Assembly (NCBI GenBank): GCA_904419285.1
Contig: CAJFQZ010000017.1
Span: forward strand, 89,292 to 153,291
Reading direction: 5' to 3'
DNA from: Lachnospiraceae bacterium UBA1818
GTDB lineage: Bacteria > Bacillota > Clostridia > Lachnospirales > Lachnospiraceae
Length of the DNA: 64,000 nucleotides
A model generated the notes under the pieces. The model had not been told where the DNA came from, did no database searches, and saw only the letters and a program-made list of their open reading frames with translations. Below are positions 9,625-19,003 of the stretch, in pieces. The translations under genes and the position numbers were made by a program. Position 1 is the stretch's first letter; each line of letters opens with the position of its first letter.

Positions 9625-11739
9625 TTATACCTCGAAGATCAGGTCGCCGTAGGACGGCATCGGCCATGCTTCCTTGTCAACGATCATCTCCAGCTTATCA
9701 ACCGGAGCACGCAGTGCTTCCATAGCCGGGAACACGTCGGAATGATAGAAGTTCGCCTGTACTGCTCCTTCTTCTTTCGATGCCGCTTCGTCTGTCACTT
9801 TGATCAGAGTGTCCAGCGCTTCCTTCGTCTCTCCCATAAGAGCAGTCACTTTGTTGAGGCAGTCCATCTGTACAGATGCATCTGCGCCTGCTGCCTTCAC
9901 AGAGTTCACTGTATCCGCCAGTGTCTTCGTATATTTGATGAACGCCGGCATAAACTGCTTGCTTGCCATATCGATCATCGTACGAGCTTCGATATTGATC
10001 GCCTTTGCGTAAGTCTCATACTGGATCTCCGCACGGGACTCAAGCTCAGCCTTTGTGAATACGCCGAATCTCTCGAACAGGCTGACAGCCGTATCTGTAA
10101 CCATCGCCGGGATTGCCTCGACCATGGAGCGGATGTTCGGAAGCCCTCTTCTCTCTGCTTCCTCTACCCAAGCCTCAGAGTATCCGTCTCCGTTGAATAC
10201 GATCCTCTGGTTCTCTGTAGCGTACTGCTTGATCAGATCATGTACAGCCTTGTCAAAATCATCTGATTTCTCGATCACATCACACGCATCTGCGAAGGAC
10301 TCTGCCACGATCGTGTTCAGCACGATGTTAGGCATTGCAATAGAGTCGCGTGATCCGACCATACGGAACTCGAATTTATTTCCTGTGAACGCGAACGGTG
10401 AAGTTCTGTTTCTGTCCGTTGCGTCCTTTGTCAGATCCGGAAGAGTGCTGACACCTGTGTCAAGCTTGCCGCCCTTTAAGCTGTGGGTAGCTTCGCCTGT
10501 GCTGATCAGCTGATCCAGGACATCCTCAAGCTGCTCGCCGAGGAAGATGGAGATGATCGCCGGCGGTGCCTCGTTGGCTCCCAGTCTGTGGTCGTTGCCC
10601 GGGTCTGCTGCAGATTCTCTCAGCAGATCTGCATGCTTGTTGACTGCTCTCAGGATGCAGGTCAGAACAAGCAGGAACTGTGTATTTTCGTGCGGTGTCT
10701 TGCCCGGATCCAGCATGTTGATTCCATCGTCTGTTGTGATGGACCAGTTGTTGTGCTTACCGGAACCATTGACTCCTGCGAACGGTTTCTCATGGAGCAG
10801 GCACTTCAGTCCGTGCTGGCATGCCACTCTCTTCAGTGTCTGCATTACGATCTGGTTGTGGTCTACTGCAATGTTCGCCTCTGAGTAGATCGGAGCCAGC
10901 TCGTGCTGCGCCGGTGCTACCTCGTTGTGCTGTGTCTTTGCCGTAACGCCGACTTTCCACAGCTCCTCATTGACATCCTTCATAAACGCCGCGATTCTCT
11001 GGCGGATCGTTCCGAAGTAATGATCATCAAGCTCCTGTCCCTTCGGCGGCATCGCTCCGAAAAGTGTGCGTCCTGTATAGATCAGGTCTTTTCTCTGCTC
11101 GAACTTCTCAGCATCCACGAGGAAGTACTCCTGCTCCGGTCCTACGGACGGCGTAACTTTCTTGGATGTAGTATTTCCGAACAGTCTGAGGAGTCTCAGA
11201 GCCTGTTTGTTGATCGCTTCCATGGATCTCAGAAGCGGTGTCTTCTGGTCAAGCGCTTCTCCTGTGTAGGAGCAGAATGCTGTCGGGATGCACAGAGTCG
11301 CTCCGCCCGCATCCTGTCTCACGAACGCCGGAGAGGTGCAGTCCCACGCTGTATATCCTCTCGCCTCGAATGTCGCTCTCAGTCCGCCTGACGGGAATGA
11401 AGACGCATCCGGCTCGCCTTTGATCAGCTCTTTTCCTGAAAAGCTCATCAGTACCTTTCCGCTCGGCAGCGGTGCTGAGATAAAGGAATCATGCTTCTCC
11501 GCCGTAACTCCTGTCAGCGGCAGGAACCAGTGTGTATAGTGGGTTGCGCCTTTTTCAATAGCCCACTCTTTCATCTCATGCGCGATGACATCAGCTGTCT
11601 CAAGATCAAGCTCTTTTCCTTCCTCGATCGTCTTCTTCAGGTTCTTATACACTTTTTTGGGAAGACGTTCCTGCATTACTGTGTCATTGAATACGTTCTC
11701 CCCGAAGATCTCGGCTACATTGATTAATTCTGTGCTCAT
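9625..11739 (-). CDS. glnN: glutamine synthetase type III
   Basis: A 704-residue enzyme from the ATG at 11739 (AGGAAGGG ribosome site). It makes glutamine from glutamate, ammonia and ATP in the cytoplasm. Its length (about 700 rather than 440-470) and motifs [32 protein letters not shown] and [10 protein letters not shown] identify the GSIII class. The C terminus carries the long helical extension of that class. A consensus promoter with a hairpin-plus-T-run only a few bases downstream precedes the gene, suggesting control by transcription attenuation. No glnR- or nasT-like regulator is adjacent. Confidence 0.95.
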   Translation of the reverse strand: MSTELINVAEIFGENVFNDTVMQERLPKKVYKNLKKTIEEGKELDLETADVIAHEMKEWAIEKGATHYTHWFLPLTGVTAEKHDSFISAPLPSGKVLMSFSGKELIKGEPDASSFPSGGLRATFEARGYTAWDCTSPAFVRQDAGGATLCIPTAFCSYTGEALDQKTPLLRSMEAINKQALRLLRLFGNTTSKKVTPSVGPEQEYFLVDAEKFEQRKDLIYTGRTLFGAMPPKGQELDDHYFGTIRQRIAAFMKDVNEELWKVGVTAKTQHNEVAPAQHELAPIYSEANIAVDHNQIVMQTLKRVACQHGLKCLLHEKPFAGVNGSGKHNNWSITTDDGINMLDPGKTPHENTQFLLVLTCILRAVNKHADLLRESAADPGNDHRLGANEAPPAIISIFLGEQLEDVLDQLISTGEATHSLKGGKLDTGVSTLPDLTKDATDRNRTSPFAFTGNKFEFRMVGSRDSIAMPNIVLNTIVAESFADACDVIEKSDDFDKAVHDLIKQYATENQRIVFNGDGYSEAWVEEAERRGLPNIRSMVEAIPAMVTDTAVSLFERFGVFTKAELESRAEIQYETYAKAINIEARTMIDMASKQFMPAFIKYTKTLADTVNSVKAAGADASVQMDCLNKVTALMGETKEALDTLIKVTDEAASKEEGAVQANFYHSDVFPAMEALRAPVDKLEMIVDKEAWPMPSYGDLIFEV

Positions 11740-11872
11740 AGTAATCCCTTCCTTTTTTCTTCTTTTCCATTCCGGGGAGCCGCAGAAACGTTTCGCCGCC
11801 GCAACCCTGTCTCTCTGTTCCTCAGAAGTATCCCGGAGGTTTTCCGCAGAAAACCGGGATCGGTTCCTACGA

Positions 11873-11907
11873 AAAAAGGGCACTCCAAGCTATGTTGGAA
11901 CGCCCTT
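11873..11907 (-). terminator. attenuator-like terminator in the glnN leader
   Basis: On the minus strand GGGCGTTCCAA and TTGGAGTGCCC form an 11-bp stem with one G-U pair around a six-base loop (CATAGC), followed directly by TTTTTT. It lies between the predicted glnN promoter and the gene, so it either attenuates glnN or ends transcription from the upstream aldolase gene. Confidence 0.75.
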
Positions 11908-11926
11908 GTTCTTGTCTACGTGTGAC

Positions 11927-11955
11927 AGTATACCTCAATCTTTTGAAAAAGGCAA
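11927..11955 (-). promoter_or_regulatory. sigma-A-type promoter of glnN
   Basis: Minus strand: -35 TTGCCT (11950-11955), 17-base spacer, -10 TATACT (11927-11932). The predicted start is near 11920, which leaves a leader of about 180 bases. Confidence 0.65.
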
Positions 11956-11998
11956 GTAAAACTTTGCAAAAAATTATTTAGGTAATTCTCAAAATTTT

Positions 11999-12862
11999 TC
12001 AGGCTTTTCCTACAGATCCGAATAACTCCATTTTCTCTTTTACCTTTGCCATGATAGCTTCTGCGCCCGGCTTCAGGAGCTTACGAGGATCAAATCCCTT
12101 GCCCTGTTTGTCCTTTCCAGCCTCGATGTACTCGCGTGTTGCCTGTGCGAATACGATCTGGCACTCTGTGTTTACGTTGATCTTAGCAACGCCAAGGCTG
12201 ATTGCTTTCTTGATCATGTCATCCGGAATTCCTGTACCTCCGTGAAGTACGAGCGGCATATCGCCTGTCTTCTGCTGGATCGCATCCAGAGTCTCAAAGC
12301 TTAATCCTTCCCAGTTGTCCGGATATACGCCGTGGATGTTGCCGATACCTGCTGCCAGGAAGTCGATTCCGAGATCTGCAATTCTCTTGCACTCATCCGG
12401 ATCAGCGCACTCGCCTTTACCGATGACGCCGTCTTCCTCGCCGCCGATCGCACCAACCTCTGCCTCCAGAGACATTCCGTGCTCATGAGCGATCTTGACA
12501 AGCTCTGTCGTCTTAGCTACGTTCTCGTCGATCGGGTAGTGTGATCCGTCGAACATGATGGATGAGAAGCCTGCTTCCACGCATTTCAGACATCCGTCAT
12601 AGCTGCCGTGATCCAGGTGGAGAGCTACCGGAACTGTGATGTTGAGTTCTTCCATCATTCCGTTTACCATTCCCACAACAGTCTTGTATCCTGCCATATA
12701 TTTTCCAGCTCCCTCAGACACACCGAGGATAACCGGTGAATTGCACTCCTGCGCTGTTAAAAGAATGGATTTTGTCCACTCAAGGTTGTTGATGTTGAAC
12801 TGGCCCACTGCATAGTGGCCTGCTTTTGCTTTCTGAAGCATTTCTGTTGCTGATACTAACAT
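11999..12862 (-). CDS. fba: class II fructose-bisphosphate aldolase
   Basis: A 287-residue zinc-dependent aldolase converting fructose 1,6-bisphosphate to dihydroxyacetone phosphate and glyceraldehyde 3-phosphate. Diagnostic parts are the VALHLDHGSYDGCLKC metal and substrate region near residue 80, AEVGAIGGEEDG, the LHGGTGIPDD phosphate loop, and NVNTECQ near the C terminus. The ATG at 12862 has GGAGGAG upstream; a reading frame extending further upstream has no good start. It is probably a single gene with its own promoter. Confidence 0.95.
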   Translation of the reverse strand: MLVSATEMLQKAKAGHYAVGQFNINNLEWTKSILLTAQECNSPVILGVSEGAGKYMAGYKTVVGMVNGMMEELNITVPVALHLDHGSYDGCLKCVEAGFSSIMFDGSHYPIDENVAKTTELVKIAHEHGMSLEAEVGAIGGEEDGVIGKGECADPDECKRIADLGIDFLAAGIGNIHGVYPDNWEGLSFETLDAIQQKTGDMPLVLHGGTGIPDDMIKKAISLGVAKINVNTECQIVFAQATREYIEAGKDKQGKGFDPRKLLKPGAEAIMAKVKEKMELFGSVGKA

Positions 12863-12913
12863 TTTCTTCTCCTCCAATTCTAATGCCCCTGCGGGGTTTT
12901 TTAATACTTCTCT

Positions 12914-12942
12914 ATTATAGCTTATCCCATTGAAAAACACAA
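12914..12942 (-). promoter_or_regulatory. promoter of fba
   Basis: Minus strand: -35 TTGTGT (12937-12942), 17-base spacer, perfect -10 TATAAT (12914-12919), about 45 bases before the ribosome site. Confidence 0.65.
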
Positions 12943-13022
12943 TCTCAAGTTTTTTGTATATGTGTTCTTTCTATAATGATATAATCTCTATCTTTCCCCT
13001 GTCATCCGGCAGTTCAGGGCAC

Positions 13023-13048
13023 AAAAAAAGCACCGCTTCTGCGATGCT
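13023..13048 (-). terminator. terminator of tRNA-Glu
   Basis: Minus strand AGCATCGC/GCGGTGCT stem (one wobble pair) with an AGAA loop, followed by seven T residues; it begins 11 bases after the tRNA 3' end. Confidence 0.85.
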
Positions 13049-13059
13049 TCTTCGTTCAG

Positions 13060-13131
13060 TGACTCCGAGGGGAATCGAACCCCTGATTCCAGCGTGAGAG
13101 GCTAGCGTCTTGACCGCTTGACCACGGAGCC
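13060..13131 (-). tRNA. tRNA-Glu (CTC anticodon)
   Basis: A 72-base cloverleaf: acceptor GGCTCCG/CGGAGTC with discriminator A, anticodon stem CTAGC/GCTGG around loop CTCTCAC (anticodon CTC, reading GAG), and T-loop GTTCGAATC. CCA is not encoded. A terminator follows, so it is a single transcription unit. Confidence 0.95.
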
Positions 13132-13226
13132 ATTTCTCTGTTTCGTTCGTAAGCTTTTGTGTCTCACGAACGAAACTAAGTATACTACATGATTTTGCAT
13201 AATGCAAGTACTTTTTTAAATTTTTT

Positions 13227-13541
13227 TCAACTTTTTTTACAGATCTCTTCCAAGGCCCTGTACGGCACCACTCCGACCGCCGCCTGTTCCGCCTTTCCGT
13301 CCCGGAAAGCGACAAACGCCGGCACCTTTTCCACGCCGAATTTTTCCGCCAGCGCAGGAGATCTGTCTATATCCGCCCTGCATACCTTGATCTTTCCGGC
13401 GTTATTCCGAGCAAACTCTGTCAGGACATCCTCCATCATGGCACACCTTCCGCACCACAGGGCAAAAAATTCCAGGAGCACAGGAAGTTCTGATCCCCTC
13501 ACCTCGCGCCGGAAGTTTTCCTCCGTTATCTCAAAGATCAT
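13227..13541 (-). CDS. thioredoxin-like protein
   Basis: A roughly 104-residue thioredoxin fold. The active site is W-C-G-R-C near residues 29-33 (the usual WCGPC has Arg in place of Pro here), and the cis-proline loop is in VEKVPAFV. It should act as a cytoplasmic disulfide reductase or thiol-redox carrier. The CGRC site suggests a redox potential different from classic TrxA. The ATG at 13541 has an upstream AGGTGAG; an in-frame GTG at 13550 is the alternative. No thioredoxin reductase is adjacent. Confidence 0.85.
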   Translation of the reverse strand: MIFEITEENFRREVRGSELPVLLEFFALWCGRCAMMEDVLTEFARNNAGKIKVCRADIDRSPALAEKFGVEKVPAFVAFRDGKAEQAAVGVVPYRALEEICKKS

Positions 13542-13833
13542 CCTGCTCACCTGCGCTTTCCCTTCTGGTGTTCACCACCGTGGCAGAAGCCCGAATTCAG
13601 CATCTCTTTCAGCTCGCACACAGAATTTCGGATACAGAGCGCACGCCTGTTCAAGCCGGGATTACAGTAAAATAATTCCAGTATCCATCTTTTCCAGTTT
13701 CCGCACTTTTTCAAACCACCCACCTGCCTTTTTAAGCTTCACTCGTACTGATGGACAGTGACGTTCTCTATATATGTTATTATATGCAGAATATAAAATG
13801 CGGTTCCTGCTTCCCGGCAGCCAGCTGCCTCGC

Positions 13834-14484
13834 CTATTTTCTGACAGCGATCAGCATATTGATCGGATTTCCCTTCTGAGAGAACTTCTCCTCATATTCT
13901 GTCATGACATTATCCTTATTTAATTCCTCGTGATGGTGCAGGTCATAGGTAAAGCGCTGAAGCGTCCAGCCCGCCTCCTTGATCTGCTCCAGAGAGAAGT
14001 TGAACAGCTCTGTATTGTCTGTCTTAAACTCGATGGTCCCGCCCTCCGGCAGGATCTTCTCATAGCGCTCCAGGAATTCTTTCGATGTCAGCCGCCTCTT
14101 GGCATGCCTTGCCTTGGGCCAGGGATCAGAAAAATTCAGATAGATCTTTTCGATCTCCCCCGGCGCAAACACATCCGCTACATTTCTGGCATCCATGCAG
14201 ACAAAGCGGACATTTGCCAGCTCATTATATTCTTCCGTGTCATATTTTTCCACGGCGCGCAGCAGCACGCTGGAATAACGCTCGATTCCGACAAAATTGA
14301 TATCGGGATATTTCTTCGCCATATCCAGAATGAACCTTCCTTTTCCCATACCGATCTCGATATAGATAGGATTCTTGTTCCCGAAGACCTGCCTCCAGCA
14401 TCCCCTCTGGTCTTCCGGTCTCTTGATCACTGTGTGATGTGCCTGTATTGTCCCCTCAGCTCTCGGTATATTTCTCAGTCTCAT
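13834..14484 (-). CDS. trmB: tRNA (guanine-N7-)-methyltransferase
   Basis: A 216-residue SAM-dependent methyltransferase that makes m7G46 in tRNA variable loops. The SAM motif is IEIGMGKGRFI near residue 45, followed by NFVGIERYSSV and the characteristic YLNFSDPWPKARHAKRRLT segment of TrmB. The ATG at 14484 has GGGGAGG upstream; the longer frame upstream lacks support. About 290 bases with no recognisable gene separate it from the thioredoxin-like gene. Confidence 0.95.
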   Translation of the reverse strand: MRLRNIPRAEGTIQAHHTVIKRPEDQRGCWRQVFGNKNPIYIEIGMGKGRFILDMAKKYPDINFVGIERYSSVLLRAVEKYDTEEYNELANVRFVCMDARNVADVFAPGEIEKIYLNFSDPWPKARHAKRRLTSKEFLERYEKILPEGGTIEFKTDNTELFNFSLEQIKEAGWTLQRFTYDLHHHEELNKDNVMTEYEEKFSQKGNPINMLIAVRK

Positions 14485-14758
14485 TTCTGATCCTCCCCTT
14501 ATTTCAAAGACGACGCAGATGCGCCCGTCCTGTTCTTTTCTTTCTTTATTATTATCCCCCTGCCTGCCGGATCTCTTCCCCCTCATCCCGCCGCAGGCCG
14601 TTTCCAGCCCTCACATCCGGGATCCGGTATACCGACTGTTTTCCCGGTGCATGCTACCATCATAACATGTGAAACGTCTCAGGTCAAAAGAGACCGGAAA
14701 GTATTTGAAAAAAACTGGTAAAATCATATGAAAAACTTTTTATCCGCCTGTTCTTAAC

Positions 14759-14786
14759 TTGCATTTTTCTCCAAATGGTGTATGAT
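14759..14786 (+). promoter_or_regulatory. promoter of the V-ATPase operon
   Basis: -35 TTGCAT (14759-14764), 16-base spacer, -10 TATGAT (14781-14786), about 40 bases before the first start codon. Confidence 0.6.
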
Positions 14787-14825
14787 ATAAGATATTATGA
14801 TTTTCTTACAAACAGGAGGCTTGAT

Positions 14826-15137
14826 ATGGAGTCTATTGTGAACAGATTGACGGAAATCGAGGATGCCGCATCAGCAATTGTGCAGCATGCTGAAGATCAG
14901 AAAGAAGCTCTGAACAAGGAATATGACGAAAAGCGTCGAAAGTTCGACGAGGAACTGGAGAAGAAGACACAGGCCCGCATCAAGGCGATCCAGGAGAAGC
15001 TGGAGAAGAACACATCGCAGCTCCTCGATGACCAGAGCGGGACAAGCGACGCAGTGATCCAGGCCCTGCAGAAGGAATATTCCGAGCGGCATACCGAGTA
15101 TGCCAGAGAGATCTTAAGAAGGATCACCGAGGTGTAG
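14826..15137 (+). CDS. V-type ATPase stalk subunit G/H-like (NtpF-like)
   Basis: A 103-residue, highly charged, almost wholly alpha-helical coiled-coil protein (DEKRRKFDEELEKKTQ...). It is the first gene of the V-ATPase operon and is read as the G/H peripheral-stalk partner of subunit E, on position and coiled-coil character rather than strong motifs. The ATG follows AGGAGG by eight bases. The next gene starts three bases after the stop. Confidence 0.8.
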   Translation: MESIVNRLTEIEDAASAIVQHAEDQKEALNKEYDEKRRKFDEELEKKTQARIKAIQEKLEKNTSQLLDDQSGTSDAVIQALQKEYSERHTEYAREILRRITEV

Positions 15138-15140
15138 CCT

Positions 15141-16187
15141 ATGGGAAATTTACTTGCTTACAGCGGGATCGTGACAAAGATCCACGGGATGAGAGCCAAG
15201 CTGCTGAAGCCGGAACAGTTCGAGGCGATCGCAGCGCTCGGCAGCGTCCCTGAGATCGTGGACTATCTCAAAAGGAACACAGCATATGCGGATGTACTGG
15301 AATCCCTGGCGGAAGATCAGATACACCGCGGCAATATCGAGAAGGTTCTTGTTCAGTCACTCTATCACGATTATACGAAGATCTACCGCTTCTGCGGTCA
15401 GAAACAGAGACAGTTCATGAAACTGATCATGAAATCCTATGAGATCAATCTCATCAATTACTGTCTGCGAATCGTGATCAACCGGTATAAGCAGCCTTTC
15501 GACCTGAATTATAAGCGTGCCTTTTTCGACCGCTATTCACAGATTTCGATCGAGAAGCTGATCACATCCCGGACCACAGATGAACTGATCGAGAATCTCA
15601 AGGGGACCGAGTACTATGCTCCTCTCAAGAAGCTGAAGGACTCGCAGAATGTCACTCTCTATGATTACGACCTGACACTTGACCTCTATTATTTTACTAC
15701 AATATGGAAGCAGAAGAAGAAGGTCCTGCGGAAAGATGACATTGAACTCTTTACCAGAGACTGTGGTTCTCAGATCGATCTTCTCAACCTTCAGTGGATC
15801 TACAGGGCAAAGAAATACTATAATATGAAACCCGCTGACATCTATCTGCTGCTCATACCGATCCACTACAAACTTTCGACAGATCTGGTCAAAGAACTCG
15901 TGGAAGCGCCCGGACTGGACGAATTCCAGACAGCATTAGAGAAAACAACTTATGCGCGCCACTATAATTTCCACCAGAATCTGACGATCGAGCAGATGTA
16001 TGCAGAATGTCTTCATCATCTGTATACGGTTGACCTGCGGCGCAGCCCCTACTCCATCGCTGCAGTCAACACATATCTCTTCTTAAAAGAAGAAGAACTG
16101 AAAAAGCTGACGACCGCCCTGGAATGCATCAGGTACAAGCTGACACCGGGCGAGACGCTGGCGTACGTTGGAGGTAGAACCCAATGA
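15141..16187 (+). CDS. ntpC: V-type ATPase subunit C (d-type, rotor cap)
   Basis: A 348-residue V0 d/AC39-type subunit, which caps the membrane rotor and couples it to the central stalk. It begins MGNLLAYSGIVTKIHGMRAK and has repeated three-helix units (for example PEIVDYLKRNTAYADVL). Its stop overlaps the start of subunit I (ATGA). The length is normal for bacterial NtpC. Confidence 0.93.
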   Translation: MGNLLAYSGIVTKIHGMRAKLLKPEQFEAIAALGSVPEIVDYLKRNTAYADVLESLAEDQIHRGNIEKVLVQSLYHDYTKIYRFCGQKQRQFMKLIMKSYEINLINYCLRIVINRYKQPFDLNYKRAFFDRYSQISIEKLITSRTTDELIENLKGTEYYAPLKKLKDSQNVTLYDYDLTLDLYYFTTIWKQKKKVLRKDDIELFTRDCGSQIDLLNLQWIYRAKKYYNMKPADIYLLLIPIHYKLSTDLVKELVEAPGLDEFQTALEKTTYARHYNFHQNLTIEQMYAECLHHLYTVDLRRSPYSIAAVNTYLFLKEEELKKLTTALECIRYKLTPGETLAYVGGRTQ

Positions 16188-18124
16188 TTGTTAAAATGAA
16201 ATTCATTAACATCTCCGGACCGAGGGATGACATCGACCGTGTTACTGATCTGTATCTTTCCAGATATGAGATCCAGCTTGAATCCGCTCTGTCCGAGCTT
16301 AAGACGGTAGACAACTTAAGACCATTTGTAGAGATCAACCCCTACCGTGATGTACTGAACAAGGCGGTCCAGTTTGTCGGCTATCTTCCGAACGCCGATG
16401 ACGTGACGCCGGACACCTCTCTCGGGCTGGACGATATGTTTGAAGTTGTCCGCAGGGCAAACGACGATTACCAGTCTCTGCAGGAGAAAAAAGAAAAACT
16501 GAAAAAAAAGATTGAGGAGCTTCGTTCAAAACAGCTGGTCATCGCTCCTTTCCGCCCACTTGACTGCGATCTTCATAAGGTGCTGCACTACCGGTATATC
16601 ACATATCGGTTCGGCCGCATTGCCGTTGAATTCTATCACAAGATGCAGAAATATCTTATGGACAATCTCGGCGCGATCTTTGTGGAGGGCGAGCGCGATG
16701 AGAGCTATGTTTACGGGGCTTATTTCGTGTCTCCGTCAGAGGCGCAGAAAGTGGACGCGGTCTTCCGTTCGCTCCATTTTGAACGGATCGAGCTCAAGGA
16801 TGAGTTCGACGGGACTCCGGCGCACGCGTATCAGTCTCTGGACCGGGAGATCGCAAGGATCAATCTTGAGATCGAAGATATCGATAAACAGGCCGGTGAG
16901 ATGCTCGCCGACCGCGCACCTCAGCTAGTAGCCGCCAGGAACCGGCTGGAAGAGCTTTCCAACAACTTTGACGTCCGGAAACTTGCGGCGCGCATGGAGG
17001 ATAAGAAAGAAGACTATTACATCCTCTGCGGCTGGATGGCGGAAGACGACGTGGAGAAATTCCTTGAAGAGATCAAGGATGACGATAAAGTCTTCGTCGT
17101 CGTGGAGGATGACCACGATGCCTATTTCGGGGAACCTCCGACCAAGCTGGATAATCCGAAAATATTCAAGCCCTTTGAAATGTTTGTACAGATGTACGGC
17201 CTGCCCGCGCACAATGAGATGGATCCGACCATGTTTGTGGGGCTTACCTACTCCTTCATCTTCGGAGCCATGTTCGGCGATGTGGGCCAGGGCCTCCTCC
17301 TTCTGATCGGAGGCGCCCTGATCTACCACTTCAAGAAAGCACCTCTGGCAGGCATCATCGCAACAGCGGGAATCTTTTCCACGATCTTCGGATTCCTGTT
17401 CGGAAGTATCTTCGGATTCGAGGACGTTATACCCGCACTGTGGATGAGGCCCATCGACAACATGACTACCCTTCCCTTCCTCGGGAAACTCAACACCGTA
17501 TTCATTGTTGCCGTTGGATTCGGAATGCTGCTCATCATGGTGGCGATGGTGCTCCACATCATCAACGCCGCGCGGGCGAAAGATGTGGGCGGCATGTGGT
17601 TTGACGCGAACGGCGTAGCGGGGCTTGTGTTCTACGCAGCCGTAGTCATCACCATCGTGCTCTTCCTGACAGGGAATCCGCTCCCGGCAGGGATCGTCAT
17701 GGCGGTCATGTTCGGCGTGCCCCTGATCCTGATCCTCTTCAAAGAGCCTCTGACCCGCATGATCCAGAAGCGGGCGGACAAGATGGAAGAGAGCAAGGCA
17801 ATGTTCCTCGTAGAAGGATTCTTTGAGATGTTCGAGACGCTGCTGAGTTACTTCTCCAATACGATCTCCTTCATCCGTATCGGAGCGTTTGCAGTCAGCC
17901 ACGCCGCTATTATGGAAGTGGTGCTGCAGCTCGCAGGTGCAGAGAGCGGCCATCCGAACTGGATCGGCGTAGTCTTCGGCAACCTGTTCGTCTGCGGTTT
18001 CGAGGGACTGATCGTCGGTATCCAGGTACTGCGTCTGGAATATTACGAAATGTTCAGCCGTTTCTACAAAGGCAGCGGCCGTGCATTTGATCCATATACA
18101 AAAAAGAAAACGAATAAAAAGTAG
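16184..18124 (+). CDS. ntpI: V-type ATPase subunit I (a subunit)
   Basis: A 646-residue stator subunit. The N-terminal half (to about 340) is cytosolic with coiled coils. The C-terminal half holds seven to eight transmembrane helices, including PTMFVGLTYSFIFGAMFGDVGQG and the SFIRIGAFAVSHAAI helix, whose Arg is expected to face the ion-binding Glu of the rotor. With the K ring it forms the ion path. It overlaps subunit C by four bases. Confidence 0.95.
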   Translation: MIVKMKFINISGPRDDIDRVTDLYLSRYEIQLESALSELKTVDNLRPFVEINPYRDVLNKAVQFVGYLPNADDVTPDTSLGLDDMFEVVRRANDDYQSLQEKKEKLKKKIEELRSKQLVIAPFRPLDCDLHKVLHYRYITYRFGRIAVEFYHKMQKYLMDNLGAIFVEGERDESYVYGAYFVSPSEAQKVDAVFRSLHFERIELKDEFDGTPAHAYQSLDREIARINLEIEDIDKQAGEMLADRAPQLVAARNRLEELSNNFDVRKLAARMEDKKEDYYILCGWMAEDDVEKFLEEIKDDDKVFVVVEDDHDAYFGEPPTKLDNPKIFKPFEMFVQMYGLPAHNEMDPTMFVGLTYSFIFGAMFGDVGQGLLLLIGGALIYHFKKAPLAGIIATAGIFSTIFGFLFGSIFGFEDVIPALWMRPIDNMTTLPFLGKLNTVFIVAVGFGMLLIMVAMVLHIINAARAKDVGGMWFDANGVAGLVFYAAVVITIVLFLTGNPLPAGIVMAVMFGVPLILILFKEPLTRMIQKRADKMEESKAMFLVEGFFEMFETLLSYFSNTISFIRIGAFAVSHAAIMEVVLQLAGAESGHPNWIGVVFGNLFVCGFEGLIVGIQVLRLEYYEMFSRFYKGSGRAFDPYTKKKTNKK

Positions 18125-18136
18125 GAGGGTTCTACC

Positions 18137-18571
18137 ATGACATTAGCAACCAAAATCATCTTTATCGCAGCATTAATCTTAAGCATCATCATTCCGTTCG
18201 GATACTATCTGATCGGTGAGAAAAACAAGAAACGCTACAAACGAACCATCGGCGTAAACGCCTTCTTCTTCTTCGGAGCCTTCGCCCTTGCATCCATCAT
18301 GATGCTCGGCGGACCGGACGTACAGGCCGCAGAGGCTGCCGCTTCCGGCGCAGACCTGGCGGAAGGACTCGGTTATATTGCAGCAGCTCTGGTAACAGGA
18401 CTCTCCTGTATCGGCGGCGGTATCGCCGTTGCAAGCGCAGCCAGCGCAGCACTCGGCGCCCTGAGCGAAGATTCCAGCATCCTCGGTAAATCGCTCATCT
18501 TCGTAGGTCTTGCAGAAGGTGTCTGCCTCTACGGCCTGATCATCTCCTTCATGATCCTTGGAAATCTATAA
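18137..18571 (+). CDS. ntpK: V-type ATPase subunit K (rotor ring, proteolipid)
   Basis: A 144-residue proteolipid with four hydrophobic segments. The second hairpin is the conserved one: a Gly/Ala-rich helix (GLSCIGGGIAVASAASAALGALSE) and the helix carrying the ion-binding Glu127 in GLAEGVCLYGLIISF. The first hairpin (about 5-26 and 40-58) has lost the repeat's signature and joins through a very basic loop (EKNKKRYKR). The residue after Glu127 is Gly, not Ser/Thr, and the third helix has no Gln, so the Na+ signature known from F-type rings is not seen. Ring ion specificity is therefore open, with H+ favoured weakly. Confidence 0.93.
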   Translation: MTLATKIIFIAALILSIIIPFGYYLIGEKNKKRYKRTIGVNAFFFFGAFALASIMMLGGPDVQAAEAAASGADLAEGLGYIAAALVTGLSCIGGGIAVASAASAALGALSEDSSILGKSLIFVGLAEGVCLYGLIISFMILGNL

Positions 18572-18599
18572 TCCCAGCCAGCCTTGCGGAAAAGCACGG

Positions 18600-18636
18600 A
18601 CCGGCGGTATTTGCGGACTTGTCCGCAGGGGCCGGC
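18600..18636 (+). other. intercistronic stem-loop between ntpK and the F subunit gene
   Basis: The outer stem CCGGC/GCCGG encloses a perfect GCGGAC-TT-GTCCGC hairpin, with no T-run after it. It sits in the only sizeable gap (98 bases) of the operon, just after the gene whose product is needed in many copies per complex. Confidence 0.6.
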
Positions 18637-18669
18637 GGTTCGTCCGCACGGCGAAAGGAGCGACAATAT

Positions 18670-18978
18670 ATGAAAATGTATCTGATCAGTGACAATGTCG
18701 ACACTTACACCGGAATGCGCCTTGCAGGGGTAGACGGTGTCGTTGTCCACGAGCGCGAAGAACTGAGAAAAGCTCTGGAGGATGTGCTCTCTGACAAGAA
18801 TGTCGGCATCGTTCTGTTAACAGAAAAATTCGGACGGGAATTTCCCGATATTATCGATACTTTCCGTCTGGAGAGGAAGATGCCTCTCCTTGTCGAAATA
18901 CCTGACCGCCACGGGACAGGACGTAAAAAAGACTTTATCACGTCCTACATCACCGAAGCGATCGGACTGAAACTATAA
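18670..18978 (+). CDS. ntpG: V-type ATPase subunit F (central stalk)
   Basis: A 102-residue Rossmann-like small subunit starting MKMYLISDNVDTYTGMRLAG, with the VGIVLLTEKFG strand and the MPLLVEIPDRHG segment of V/A-type F subunits. It belongs to the central stalk and modulates ATPase activity. The start has AAGGAG ten bases upstream. In the Enterococcus naming this subunit is NtpG. Confidence 0.9.
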   Translation: MKMYLISDNVDTYTGMRLAGVDGVVVHEREELRKALEDVLSDKNVGIVLLTEKFGREFPDIIDTFRLERKMPLLVEIPDRHGTGRKKDFITSYITEAIGLKL

Positions 18979-19003
18979 CGAAATGGTAAAGGAGGGATCC
19001 CTC

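Noticed and set aside
11860-11955. ANTAR-type two-hairpin leader for glnN
   Set aside because: Only one hairpin is clear, and its six-base loop CATAGC does not have A at position 1 and G at position 4 as ANTAR targets need.
13551-13833. possible gene between the thioredoxin-like gene and trmB
   Set aside because: No frame has a ribosome site or domain; only a weak TATAAT and a GGCAGC/GCTGCC dyad without a T-run are seen.
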